From the NCBI GenBank assembly GCA_009785605.1, contig WQVY01000016.1, positions 1-41,566 of the forward strand: 41,566 nt of DNA. Reading direction: 5' to 3'. Position 1 is the stretch's first letter. Each line of letters begins with the position of its first letter. Origin of the DNA: Defluviitaleaceae bacterium (lineage in GTDB: Bacteria; Bacillota; Clostridia; Lachnospirales; WQUN01). The notes below the pieces were generated by a model that did no database searches, was not told where the DNA came from, and was given only the letters and a program-made list of their open reading frames with translations. This document shows positions 8,042 through 17,060 of the stretch, piece after piece. The translations under genes were made by a program, and so were the position numbers.

Positions 8042-11000
8042 TTTTTTCTTTACTACAATTACCGCTGTACCAACAACCAGCATCATTGCACCAACCAGGG
8101 CCAGCAACAAAGACATACCCGCGCCGCCTGTTAATGGAAGTTGGAATACTTGACCAATATGGTTTATATCATAGTTGTTTATAGGGTGTATTTCCCAACT
8201 TAGTGTACCCGCAGCCCAAGCAGATGTACCCATTACTAAAAGCGCATTCTCTGGCGAAAACTCCGGGTGGCCGGCACTGTTGTTGCCAAATGTGACGTTG
8301 TTAAGTGTTAGGTTGCCATATGCGATATTTGTACCTGTCACACGTTGCAGTATTGGGCCATACTCGGCTGCCATAGTAAATATGCCACCGCCACGTTGCG
8401 ATGCTGTGTTGTGGGTTATATGCACATTGTTTGCACCGGCCGCCATGGTCATATGTGATGTATCTGGTGATGCACCACCATAGTACCAGGCTACCCACAC
8501 ACCGCCACCCCATGTAGCGTTATTGCGTGTGATGGTCTTATTGTAAGTATCTCGCAAATTAAAGTTTGCGTTATCTATCACCAATATACCGCCGCCAGAC
8601 GTGGCTGTATTGTCGCTTACCGTACCGGCATACATATTAAAACTTGTATTTGTACCCGTTATATGAGCACCGCCACCGCCCTGGATTGTGGGCCATGTGG
8701 TTGATGTGCCTGTGGCTGTGTTGCCTTGGATTGTACCGGTTGTTGTGGTAGCGTTGCCATCTACAAGTACTGTGCCTGTTTGCATGTTAAAGCTTGAGCC
8801 ATTACCAACCCATACACCGCCGCCGTATGTGGCGCTGTTGGATGCGGCGTTAAAGGGGTCGCCGTTGCCGGCTATTTGCATGTCTACGCCGCCTATTATG
8901 CCGCCGGTCATGGTAAAGTTAGAGCCGTTAACAGCAACGCCGCCGCCCCTGATTCGCCCTGTATTGCCATGGATGTATCCGCCACTCATGGTGCCGATGG
9001 AGTTAAACCATATGCCTACACCGCCACCCGAGGTAGCAGTGTTGTTATAGATTTCACCGCCGGTCATGATAAAGGTGCTGCCGTAGTTGTTTTGTATACC
9101 ACCGCCTGCGCCGCTACCCGTAGGGATGCTTATATTGCCACGAATATAACCACCAGACATGTTTACGGTAGAAGAATCGTTAGAGTGTATACCACCGCCC
9201 GAGTTATTTGCTTGGTTTTCATAAATTTCGCCGCCGGTCATTGTGAATGTGGCAGATTGGTTTAAATCTACACCGCCACCCCTGGCATGACCGCCTAGTA
9301 CGACATTGTTGTTTAACACCATATTCCTGCGGATTGCACCACCGCCCATCACAAACTGGGCACCGATAACCGCTTGCACACCACCGCCGTTGCGTGTGGT
9401 TGACGAGTTATGCTCGATTGTACCGGCGTTTAACTCAAAACGGCTAGTACTGCCGTTTACATGAACTCCGCCTCCGCCTGTGTTTTCGCCAGCAATTATG
9501 GGAATGCCTTCCGCTACATTGCGAGCTATTAGGCCTGTGCCGGGGATTCTTATTACTTCCTCGTATTCGTCTGATATGGGATTATGTTCGTACTCTACGT
9601 AGTCTTGCATGTAGAACCTTGCGCCGCCGCCTACCCATACACCGCCACCGGTTATGGCCTGGTTGCCTTGCGCGGGGTTGATGTCATGGCCTATTGTACC
9701 GCCGTGCATATAAAATACGGAGTTATTGCCATTAACATGCACACCACCACCGGCAGTAATAACAGCGCCTGCGGCTGTTTCGCGATTGCCGCGGATATGC
9801 CCGTTATGAATGGCAAAATCCGCGCCACCCATTACAGCTACACCACCGCCATTATTGGCACGGTTACCTTGGATGATTCCGTTATGCATAATAAATTCTG
9901 CGTCGGCATTGGCCACTGCCAAACCGCCGCCTGTTGAGCCGGATATATTATTTTCTATACGAGCGTTACCGGACATGGTTCCTGTGCCGGCATCAAACAC
10001 CATCACGCCACCGCCAATACCGGTAGAAGTATTGTTGCGCACGATGGCATCGCCGGACATATTAAATTCGGCTTCATGGCGTGACACTACGCCACCACCC
10101 CAGCCAGCAAGTCCGTATTCAACTATCCCGGCTGACATGTTAAATACACTTTTGTTCCCGGAAACATATACACCGCCACCGGTGTTGGTGCCTTCAAGTA
10201 TCAGGCCGATTACATGGTTACCTGTGATTGTACCGTAGTTATTGCTGGTACTGGATTCCATGTTAAAAACGGCTTCGTTGTGTACATATGCACCGGCACC
10301 GCGCCGGGCGTTATTTTCTTCGATATATCCAGCGCGCATGTTAAAGGTTGTTCCCGCGCCGGAAAGATATACACCGCCGCCGCTTTCAAGCTGTAGGGTT
10401 CCGCCAGCGAAATTGTTAATTATGCGGCCTGTGCCTGGGGTTATTGCGCCGCCTATGTTTGTGAAATCGTCCATGTTAAAGGTTGCGCCGTTACCTACCC
10501 AAACGCCGCCGCCATTAAAAGCACTATTGCCTTGGGCTGGGATAGTAGCATGGCCAATAACGCCGCCGGTCATAAACAACTCTGCGTCATTGCCGCTTAC
10601 CCATATCCCGCCGCCATTGGTTGCGCTGTTATTGTATACATTGCCGCCTTGCATATTAAAAGTACCGCCCATAACTGCCGCGCCGCCGCCGTTAATTGTA
10701 CCACCAGCCGCTGTGGATGTGTTGCCTGTTATGGTGTTGGTATCAACTAGCGTAAATGTACCGCCGTCCATGGCCAGGCCGCCGCCGTTAACGGTTGCGC
10801 CTGTGCCTGTGGCTGTTGCAGTATTGCCTGTGATATGGGTGTCTAGAGTCATGGCAAACGTGCCGCCGGAAACAAATGCACCACCACCGTTAACCGTTGC
10901 GCCTGCACCGCTGGCAGTAGCCGTACCGCCGCTTATATTTACCTCTGTAATAAAATTGCCGCCCAGTACTGCAACACCGCCGCCTTGGGCTGTGCCGCCG

Positions 11001-14000
11001 TCTGTTGCGGTGGCTGTGTTTCCGTTTAGTATCCGGCCTGCTTGCAGGGTGAAATCGCCGCTTAACAAGGCCAAGCCGCCGCCGTTGGCTGTGCCGCCAT
11101 CACTGGCTTCCGCGTGGTTGCCTACTATGCCGGCGCCCAAACCCATATCGAATATATTACCGTCCAGCGCCAGTGCACCGCCATTGGCTACCGCATCTGT
11201 GCCTGTGGCACGGGCGACATTGTTACTGATGGTATGACCATCCGCCAGGTTAAATGTCGAGCCTGTGCTGGCAAATACACCGCCGCCGCTGGCTGTTTGG
11301 CCAGCAGTTGCAAAGGCAACATTGCCGTTTACTACGGCGGTGCCGCCTAGATTAAACTCGGCATTATCTACCACGGCTACGCCGCCGCCGCGCTGGGCGC
11401 GGTTGCCGAGGTCGTTGTTGATGTGGCCTATTGTACCGCTTGTCATGGTAAATATGGCGTTCACACCTTGCATACGCACACCGCCGCCTTCTTCTACCGC
11501 AACAAGGCTGGGGGCTGCGTATCTATAGCGGTTGTTTCTTATAACCCCGCCTTGCATTACAAATTCGCTGTTATTCATATTTACACCGCCGCCAAACCGG
11601 GCGCGATTAAATTCTATTGTACTGCCGGCAAGCTGGGTAAGGCTTGCAGCACCGCCGTCGGACTGGCCGCTACCTGTGGAGCTTGCGCCGTAAATGCCAC
11701 CGCCATAGGTGGCAATATTATTGCGCACATATGTGCCGCTGCCCAGGGTAAATTCCGCGCCATGGCCGCCATGGAATGTCGCCGTCTCGCCACTTTCGCC
11801 GCCGCCTAGGAATATACCGCCGCCGCGTGTGGCACGGTTGCCATCTATATAGCCGCCGTTCATTATGAATGTGCCGGGGTATCTTCTAGCAGGGTTGTTA
11901 CCGGTCAAGTCTGGCACGGATGCGCCGCCGTGTACAAACACACCGCCACCGCCTGCAGGGAAACCGTCTTCGGGGTTGTATCTATTGTTCTCTATCCAAC
12001 CGCCGTCCATCGTAAAGCTGGTCTGTCCCCATACTCCTTGTTCCATTTCAGTTTGTGGGTTAATGCCTACACCGGCGCCGTAATTTGCCCTGTTATTGCG
12101 GATACGGCCATTTTCCATCACAACATGACCACCACCACCACCGGTACTTATATAAACGCCGCCGCCTTCACCGGCAGTATTGTGTTCAATATAACCACCC
12201 CGCATGGTGAACGTACCGCCGTAGATACCCACGCCGCCGCCGCCTAAAACGCCGGGTACTCCCACAGACGCCATGCTTACGGTGTTGTTTCTAATTGTTC
12301 CACCTTCCATAACAAACTGCGTGGCATTACTTACGCTAACTACCTCCGCATTCCGCCCCAAAAGCAGCACGCCCGCGCCGTTTAGTATAAATTCGCCCCC
12401 GCTTCCTGCTACTCTGTTTCCGCTGATTACGTTACCTTCAATGTAGCCGCCAAACATGTGGAATGTGCAATACTGATGCACAAATACGCCAGCGCCGCCG
12501 GCACGGAATATCCCATTATTTCCTTCCCTGGTGGCATGAGCGATATTGTTGCGGATCCTACCCCCGTGCATAATAAATGTGGAGGGCGTTCTTTCCGCAG
12601 CGCCCACATGAACGCCCGCGGTACTCCCGTTGGAGGCGCCGCCTGAACCAGGGCTGGCAGTACGGTGGGTGTGGTTCCCTTCTATATAACCGCCAAACAT
12701 CTCAAAACGTGAGCTTTGGCGTATATGAACGCCGCCGCCCCAGCCCACTGTAGTAAAGTTGTTTGCCACACGGCTTCCCGGATGCATATACAGATGGCTG
12801 ACGTTAGCGGGTTGGGTGATGCCGCCGCCGTTTACGTCAATGCCAGCGCCTGAGTTGTTGGACCAGCCGCAGTTTATGATGGTGGCACCCCTGCCTAATA
12901 TCAGCGTGCCCCTGGTTATATTCGCCACCGTCGAACTCCCCACAACAACGCCGCCGCGGTTTAGAGCCGGCGTATTATCTGTCACGCCGCCGTTTAGCGT
13001 AATATTGTTTAGAGTTAAAGTGGCACCGTCGCCGACTATAAAGTGCCGCCCGGCAGTGGTGGTTCCGGAATTGGGGCCGCGGCTCAATGTAACGGGCGCA
13101 GGGGCCGGGAGTGCGTGGCTGATAGCGGGATTAGCGCCTTGAAGGTTGGTACCGGTGGTCGTGATTATAATGTTACGGCCAGCGGGAATAGTAACGGCAG
13201 TGGTAATGGTGACATTCTGAGGTACGGCTATCACCCGGTTGCCGCTGGGGCCAATGGCAGCATTCCACTCTGTAGTACCGAAAGGCGCTGCAAGGGTTAC
13301 TATCGTAAACGTCGGGGGTTGACCTGATGCAAGGGGCATAATACCAGCATAGCCTCTTCCAGCCATGCCGCTGTTCCAGGTATGCCTGAAAGTCATTACT
13401 GTATAGTAACTGGGCGGGATATAACTGCCTTCATCCTCATTGTCGAATGTTTCTACATGATGCCCAATCTCATATGACCAGCCAGATGGCAAGCTGACGC
13501 TGACATCCTCTACATTAAGCCATGCCCCAATATAAAAGCGAAGGTAGTCTCCATCCAATGTAGAAGCATGGCCTATATAGGGGTCAATGTTTATGTTGCC
13601 GCTGTCATCTATTTCTATATGCACGTCTCCTCTATGCATATAAGGCAAATACGGCACATAGCCAGCATAATCACCATAACTATCATTGGGGATATGACTA
13701 TTGTCATCCCCGTCATGATATGTGTGGTACTCATCTGCTTCGTTATTGCCATCATTATCAGCTACATAATTATGTTCTTCTGCATACGTAGGCCCGGCAT
13801 TATATTCACCATAATATGGCCCTACTCCATATGTATTATTGTCATATATATTCACTTCATCGATATATGTATAACTATAGGTTGGGGCTATCCCACCTTC
13901 TTCATATCCGTTAATAGCAAATGTAGCTATTGCTGTGGCTACTGCCAACACGCCAAGTAACACCAATATGCGAATTTTATTAATTTGCGTCTTGATTGTT

Positions 14001-14023
14001 TCACTACCTACATTACATTTCAT
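7955..14023 (-). CDS. Giant LPXTG-anchored beta-helix surface protein
   Basis: A 2022-residue cell-wall protein. Residues 1-40 hold a signal/membrane segment (IRILVLLGVLAVATAIATFA). Residues about 40-135 are a D/N/Y/H-rich acidic spacer, and 140-280 a globular region. From about 330 to 1930 run several dozen degenerate 20-35-residue repeats of the form GGGV-x(3-5)-GG-x-FxMxGGxIxxN, typical of right-handed parallel beta-helices (polymorphic-outer-membrane-protein-like and Listeria/Bacteroidales-type adhesins). The end carries LPLTG at about 1962-1966, a hydrophobic stretch and VVKKK, a sortase sorting signal. After KKK the frame runs 28 more residues into the antisense of the PTS gene. Start at 14023: GGGAGTGG lies just upstream, and the signal peptide begins here rather than at the upstream ATG (14164). 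Likely an adhesin or scaffold; ligand unknown. Candidate anchoring enzymes are the sortases at 17.5-19.6 kb. Confidence 0.9.
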   Translation of the reverse strand: MKCNVGSETIKTQINKIRILVLLGVLAVATAIATFAINGYEEGGIAPTYSYTYIDEVNIYDNNTYGVGPYYGEYNAGPTYAEEHNYVADNDGNNEADEYHTYHDGDDNSHIPNDSYGDYAGYVPYLPYMHRGDVHIEIDDSGNINIDPYIGHASTLDGDYLRFYIGAWLNVEDVSVSLPSGWSYEIGHHVETFDNEDEGSYIPPSYYTVMTFRHTWNSGMAGRGYAGIMPLASGQPPTFTIVTLAAPFGTTEWNAAIGPSGNRVIAVPQNVTITTAVTIPAGRNIIITTTGTNLQGANPAISHALPAPAPVTLSRGPNSGTTTAGRHFIVGDGATLTLNNITLNGGVTDNTPALNRGGVVVGSSTVANITRGTLILGRGATIINCGWSNNSGAGIDVNGGGITQPANVSHLYMHPGSRVANNFTTVGWGGGVHIRQSSRFEMFGGYIEGNHTHRTASPGSGGASNGSTAGVHVGAAERTPSTFIMHGGRIRNNIAHATREGNNGIFRAGGAGVFVHQYCTFHMFGGYIEGNVISGNRVAGSGGEFILNGAGVLLLGRNAEVVSVSNATQFVMEGGTIRNNTVSMASVGVPGVLGGGGVGIYGGTFTMRGGYIEHNTAGEGGGVYISTGGGGGHVVMENGRIRNNRANYGAGVGINPQTEMEQGVWGQTSFTMDGGWIENNRYNPEDGFPAGGGGVFVHGGASVPDLTGNNPARRYPGTFIMNGGYIDGNRATRGGGIFLGGGESGETATFHGGHGAEFTLGSGTYVRNNIATYGGGIYGASSTGSGQSDGGAASLTQLAGSTIEFNRARFGGGVNMNNSEFVMQGGVIRNNRYRYAAPSLVAVEEGGGVRMQGVNAIFTMTSGTIGHINNDLGNRAQRGGGVAVVDNAEFNLGGTAVVNGNVAFATAGQTASGGGVFASTGSTFNLADGHTISNNVARATGTDAVANGGALALDGNIFDMGLGAGIVGNHAEASDGGTANGGGLALLSGDFTLQAGRILNGNTATATDGGTAQGGGVAVLGGNFITEVNISGGTATASGAGATVNGGGAFVSGGTFAMTLDTHITGNTATATGTGATVNGGGLAMDGGTFTLVDTNTITGNTSTAAGGTINGGGAAVMGGTFNMQGGNVYNNSATNGGGIWVSGNDAELFMTGGVIGHATIPAQGNSAFNGGGVWVGNGATFNMDDFTNIGGAITPGTGRIINNFAGGTLQLESGGGVYLSGAGTTFNMRAGYIEENNARRGAGAYVHNEAVFNMESSTSNNYGTITGNHVIGLILEGTNTGGGVYVSGNKSVFNMSAGIVEYGLAGWGGGVVSRHEAEFNMSGDAIVRNNTSTGIGGGVMVFDAGTGTMSGNARIENNISGSTGGGLAVANADAEFIMHNGIIQGNRANNGGGVAVMGGADFAIHNGHIRGNRETAAGAVITAGGGVHVNGNNSVFYMHGGTIGHDINPAQGNQAITGGGVWVGGGARFYMQDYVEYEHNPISDEYEEVIRIPGTGLIARNVAEGIPIIAGENTGGGGVHVNGSTSRFELNAGTIEHNSSTTRNGGGVQAVIGAQFVMGGGAIRRNMVLNNNVVLGGHARGGGVDLNQSATFTMTGGEIYENQANNSGGGIHSNDSSTVNMSGGYIRGNISIPTGSGAGGGIQNNYGSTFIMTGGEIYNNTATSGGGVGIWFNSIGTMSGGYIHGNTGRIRGGGVAVNGSNFTMTGGIIGGVDMQIAGNGDPFNAASNSATYGGGVWVGNGSSFNMQTGTVLVDGNATTTTGTIQGNTATGTSTTWPTIQGGGGAHITGTNTSFNMYAGTVSDNTATSGGGILVIDNANFNLRDTYNKTITRNNATWGGGVWVAWYYGGASPDTSHMTMAAGANNVHITHNTASQRGGGIFTMAAEYGPILQRVTGTNIAYGNLTLNNVTFGNNSAGHPEFSPENALLVMGTSAWAAGTLSWEIHPINNYDINHIGQVFQLPLTGGAGMSLLLALVGAMMLVVGTAVIVVKKKLQVQAHIPKFNPSLAAHKLRNTQANHCR

Positions 14024-14428
14024 TTGTACCACTCCCAATGATTTTTTGTACAAAAATACAAAGTACACGCTATAATGCGCTACTTTTTTGCGGTGAGAGC
14101 ACACATTCAAAACAGCCATATGATGGCATACAGCTTCTGTCGTACTCATTTGATTGTCATTCACATGATGGTAAAAGCGCTACAAAACCGTCCGTTACAG
14201 GTTTTGTAATTTGTGTCATAATGGAAAAATAAACATACTTACTCATTAATATGTAATTTTGCCTAACGAGATAAGATTGCCACATCAAGTAAATACTAGA
14301 TATGACACCATCAGCATCAGCTAGTGTACCTTAATTTAACATCAACTGCAACTTGTATAATTTGAGAATTTTCAAATCAGTCCAGCCTGTCACCGCTAGG
14401 GCTGGACTGATTCTTATACTCCGCTATA
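14024..14428. other. Long intergenic region upstream of the giant surface gene
   Basis: About 400 bp with no supported gene. It contains a perfect 9-bp inverted repeat (TACAAAACC 14181-14189 / GGTTTTGTA 14200-14208) that could be an operator or leader hairpin for the surface-protein gene, and the hairpin at 14376-14411. I could not find a convincing -35/-10 pair for the surface gene; the sequence is AT-rich throughout. Confidence 0.4.
14376..14411. terminator. Hairpin terminator-like element after the DUF4349 genes
   Basis: A perfect 12-bp stem ATCAGTCCAGCC (14376-14387) / GGCTGGACTGAT (14400-14411) with a 12-nt loop, 18 bp past the stop at 14429. The T-tract on the minus strand is weak (TTTGAAAATT), so it may act as a weak terminator or as an RNA 3'-end stabiliser. 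Confidence 0.55.
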
Positions 14429-15448
14429 TCATACCTCCGTCACAGGTGACTCCTTTTTCCTAGTCCTAAGGCGCACAATAAGATAAACAACACCCACAAC
14501 CAGCCCAACAAGCGCCAATGGCACAATAGCTGCAGCCAGGAAAATAACAGCCCCCTGCACCACCCTAACTGTGCCATCAACAGAGTCACCAAACGCCCCG
14601 CCAATACGCTCACCCAAGGAAGGGCCGGTAACAACCATTGGTGTCTCGCTCACATCATATAGTGTGACTGTAATCGTAGAGTATGCAATCTGCCCAGCCA
14701 TAATATTGAGCTGGGAAAGGTACATCTCTATGCTTAGGCGCGTGTTGCTTAGGCGTTGTTCAAGCGCCAATAGTTCTTGTACAGTCTCTGCTTCGGCTAT
14801 AAGAGCCAGTATGCGTTCTTCTTCTAAGCGCCGTATGCGATAACTGCCAACCATGTCATAAAACTGGTCTGTCACATCTTGGGCCCACTGGTTAGAAAAA
14901 CGTACATATGCCATGTTTTCTACATGCCGCAACACCATGTCAAATGTAGCTACAGGTACACGCATAACAATTGTAAACATGCGCCGCCCATGACCAGTTA
15001 CCATAGATGACTCAACAAAGCCGTTTACAGAAGGGGCAAGCTGCCTAAGCTCAACAACAATCTCGTCGAAGTACTCCGTATCCATTTCTACATGGGCGGT
15101 TTGGATAATATGTCGTTCGCCGGTACCGGCTATATCATCCCACTCTAGGTCTTCGTATGTGGCCAATGCCGGCGAATCATCTTCAGATAAAGGCGCCATT
15201 ATAGCATCAGGCGCTATAGGTGGCGTTTGCGGCGCACTCGTTGTTTGCCTACTACGGCTAAACAATGACCAGCCACCCCCACCCGTTAGTGGCAATTCAA
15301 AATTTTGCACGCCGTATGAGTGGCTTACTCTTAGTGATTCATTCGTCATCATATTTGCATGCGCTGGGGCTTCATCAAAAGAGCGTGCACATGCACTCAA
15401 GCCTAGCACTAATATTAAACCAAGCACAAAAATCATCAACTTTTTCAT
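14429..15448 (-). CDS. DUF4349-domain lipoprotein with an internal LPLTG motif
   Basis: A 339-residue predicted lipoprotein. A hydrophobic signal peptide ends in the lipobox LSAC with Cys20. A disordered Pro/Ala region follows to about residue 110. Residues about 112-300 form DUF4349 (AHVEMDTEYFDEIVVELRQL ... FSNQWAQDVTDQFYDMVGSYR ... coiled coil ... SQLNIMAGQIAYSTITVTLY). A C-terminal membrane helix (LVGLVVGVVYLIVRLR) ends in a basic tail. DUF4349 proteins are envelope proteins of unknown function. Odd feature: residues 51-60 read ELPLTGGGGW, almost the same as the sorting motif of the neighbouring giant protein, yet placed just after the lipobox and without a hydrophobic tail. The ribosome binding site overlaps the end of the upstream gene (2-bp gap), so the two are co-transcribed and probably coupled. 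Confidence 0.88.
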   Translation of the reverse strand: MKKLMIFVLGLILVLGLSACARSFDEAPAHANMMTNESLRVSHSYGVQNFELPLTGGGGWSLFSRSRQTTSAPQTPPIAPDAIMAPLSEDDSPALATYEDLEWDDIAGTGERHIIQTAHVEMDTEYFDEIVVELRQLAPSVNGFVESSMVTGHGRRMFTIVMRVPVATFDMVLRHVENMAYVRFSNQWAQDVTDQFYDMVGSYRIRRLEEERILALIAEAETVQELLALEQRLSNTRLSIEMYLSQLNIMAGQIAYSTITVTLYDVSETPMVVTGPSLGERIGGAFGDSVDGTVRVVQGAVIFLAAAIVPLALVGLVVGVVYLIVRLRTRKKESPVTEV

Positions 15449-15450
15449 TG

Positions 15451-16347
15451 TTAACTCATGCCTCCTTCATCATCTGCCTTGGCTGGCTCGGCGCATATAT
15501 CTGCTTCAGCTTCGTCAACGGTTTCAAGCGTATCCACCCATGTTGCTGCTGTGGATTTGTGACCGGTGCCAGCAGCAGCAAGTACCTGCTTACTGGCTCG
15601 TTTCCGCTTAACCCTAAAACACACCCAAATTGCCAAAAGTGCCAGTGCTACATATATCAGTAGCGGTATAATAGCCCGTGCAAAAAACACCAGAAAGTTA
15701 CCAATGACATCCCCCGTTGCCCGAAGGGAGCCCATAAAGCTATCTGTTATCCGCGACCCAAACCCTGGCGGTACTGCCCGTGGCCTTTCGCCCAAAGTCT
15801 CATGAATAGAAATTGTAATGACTGGGTTTGCAGCCTGTGTCATTAGTACATTCATTGTCCCAATAACACTATTTCGCTCTAGTGTCACTTGGCTTAGCCT
15901 TGCATCTATTGCTATAAGCACATCCAAGCTGTCACTTGCAGCCATCATAATAGACAGTCGCTCAATCTCTTGGGTCAATGCAACAATCCTTGCCTCTGCA
16001 TCCACAATTTGCGCGCCTAAGAACTGTGCATTTTCTGTCTCAAAATGCACCTCCCCCAAGCCACGCAGTGCTTCTTGTACATGACCAAATGCCCAATAAT
16101 CCACCCGGCGCATAAAAAATGCACTGCGCTGGGAACCAAAATGGCGACGGTCTGCCTCATGCAAGAAAACAGAAGACTCCAGATTATACCCATTAAGCCC
16201 CATAATAATATCCGTGGCTATATCTAGGCATTCGACCTCAATCTCAATAGAGTGGTGGTGTCTAAGCTGCCGGTCCTGAGCCGAAATGCGCGTGCAATAA
16301 AGCAAAATAAAGACCACAGCCAACAGGCATACAACGGCTTTGCGCAT
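15451..16347 (-). CDS. DUF4349-like membrane protein
   Basis: A 298-residue secreted or membrane protein related to the next gene. It has an N-terminal signal/anchor (AVVCLLAVVFILLYCTRI) and a DUF4349-like extracytoplasmic region with the expected strands and a central coiled coil (VDAEARIVALTQEIERLSIM ... IDARLSQVTLERNSVIG). A PVITISIHETLGE strand follows, then a C-terminal membrane helix (AIIPLLIYVALALLAIWVCF) and a 60-residue cytosolic Ala/Glu-rich tail. There is no lipobox cysteine in the usual place. AGGAGGG precedes the ATG. It is first in a two-gene operon, so the two paralogues may form a hetero-oligomer; function unknown. Confidence 0.72.
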   Translation of the reverse strand: MRKAVVCLLAVVFILLYCTRISAQDRQLRHHHSIEIEVECLDIATDIIMGLNGYNLESSVFLHEADRRHFGSQRSAFFMRRVDYWAFGHVQEALRGLGEVHFETENAQFLGAQIVDAEARIVALTQEIERLSIMMAASDSLDVLIAIDARLSQVTLERNSVIGTMNVLMTQAANPVITISIHETLGERPRAVPPGFGSRITDSFMGSLRATGDVIGNFLVFFARAIIPLLIYVALALLAIWVCFRVKRKRASKQVLAAAGTGHKSTAATWVDTLETVDEAEADICAEPAKADDEGGMS

Positions 16348-16388
16348 AAAATCCCTCCTATAGCAAATTAATTTGTAATCGCAATACT

Positions 16389-16394
16389 ATTATA
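16389..16394 (-). promoter_or_regulatory. -10 element for the DUF4349 operon
   Basis: Perfect TATAAT on the minus strand about 42 bp upstream of the first ATG; the -35 region (around GTGTGC) is poor. Confidence 0.4.
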
Positions 16395-16458
16395 AACTTA
16401 TTAATACGAACGCACACCAGCATTAATTGTTCCAACTATGAACACAGCTTCTAAGCAT

Positions 16459-16493
16459 AAAAAAACCCCAGGAAAGCGTATGCCTTCCCGGGG
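16459..16493 (-). terminator. Terminator of the rplU-rpmA operon
   Basis: Minus strand CCCCGGGAAGGC (16493-16482) pairs with GCTTTCCTGGGG (16477-16466) around a 4-nt loop and is followed by seven T's. A strong intrinsic terminator 19 bp past the rpmA stop. Confidence 0.88.
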
Positions 16494-16511
16494 CGCGTTA
16501 TAATTATATAA

Positions 16512-16781
16512 TTATGCTTCTACAGTAACCTTTGGATAAACAGAGACTTGTTTTTTATCCCGGCCCTTACGCTCGTAACGCACAGTGCCATCTACCAGCG
16601 CAAACAGGTTATCGTTGCTACCACGGCCTACATTCCGGCCGGGGTGTATTTTGGTACCACGTTGTGTGTACAGTATATTACCGGCCAACACAAACTGACC
16701 ATCGGCCCTCTTGGCACCAAGGCGCTTAGCATTGGAGTCGCGGCCGTTTTTTGTAGAACCTACACCTTTCTTATGAGCCAT
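16512..16781 (-). CDS. rpmA: 50S ribosomal protein L27, without Firmicutes N-terminal extension
   Basis: An 89-residue bL27 of the large subunit; its N-terminus reaches the peptidyl-transferase centre. The conserved [19 protein letters not shown] and [15 protein letters not shown] blocks are present. The protein starts MAHKKG, as in E. coli L27. Most Firmicutes L27 carry about nine extra residues ending in a phenylalanine pair, which the protease Prp removes. Here an in-frame TAA lies at 16805-16803 and the only upstream alternative is GTG-ATA-TTT (16790), so no such extension can be encoded. The Shine-Dalgarno is weak (AAAGAG, 10 bp away). It is second in the operon after rplU, 279 bp downstream across a repeat array; prp and obgE are not here. 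Confidence 0.96.
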   Translation of the reverse strand: MAHKKGVGSTKNGRDSNAKRLGAKRADGQFVLAGNILYTQRGTKIHPGRNVGRGSNDNLFALVDGTVRYERKGRDKKQVSVYPKVTVEA

Positions 16782-16802
16782 AAATATCACATCTCTTTCT
16801 AG

Positions 16803-17023
16803 TTAGTAAAATTATTTTGGCGACGCTTCAACGCCAAAATAATTTTGCGGTTTTTGCCAAAGGCAAAAAAACTTCCGATTGCGGTTTTTGCCAAAGGCAA
16901 AAAAACTTCCGATTGCGGTTTTTGCCGAAGGCAAAAAAACTTCCGATTGCGGTTTTTGCCAAAGGCAAAAAAACTTCCGATTGCGGTTTTTGCCGAAGGC
17001 AAATTTAGTAAAATTATTTTGGC
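16803..17023. repeat. Array of five 34-bp hairpin repeats between rplU and rpmA, flanked by 19-bp direct repeats
   Basis: Five tandem units with exact 34-bp period start at 16845, 16879, 16913, 16947 and 16981 (the last truncated). Each contains TTTTTGCC-(A/G)AA-GGCAAAAA, an 8-bp stem with a 3-nt loop (AAA in units 1, 2, 4; GAA in 3, 5). The array is bracketed by a perfect 19-bp direct repeat TTAGTAAAATTATTTTGGC (16803-16821 and 17005-17023). A separate perfect 15-bp inverted repeat (16808-16822 / 16832-16846) adjoins the rpmA side. The array is within the operon, so it would be transcribed as a row of small stem-loops. Long open frames crossing it on both strands are artefacts of the repeat. 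Confidence 0.9.
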
Positions 17024-17060
17024 AAAGCGAAGCGATGCCTTACACCCAAGCGCCATAAAA

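Noticed and set aside
8175-13960. Many open frames antisense to the giant surface gene
   Set aside because: They mirror its biased codons (long Pro/Thr/Ala/Val strings such as TPPP) and have no start signals of their own.
14024-14164. Longer N-terminus for the giant surface protein from ATG 14164
   Set aside because: It would place about 47 unrelated residues before the signal peptide, while ATG 14023 has a good ribosome binding site.
15280-15300. The LPLTG in the DUF4349 lipoprotein as a genuine C-terminal sorting signal
   Set aside because: It lies near the N-terminus with no following hydrophobic and basic tail; kept only as a curiosity in the findings.
16845-17003. Possible CRISPR array
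   Set aside because: The 34-bp units are directly tandem with no unique spacers and no cas genes; they are simple hairpin repeats.
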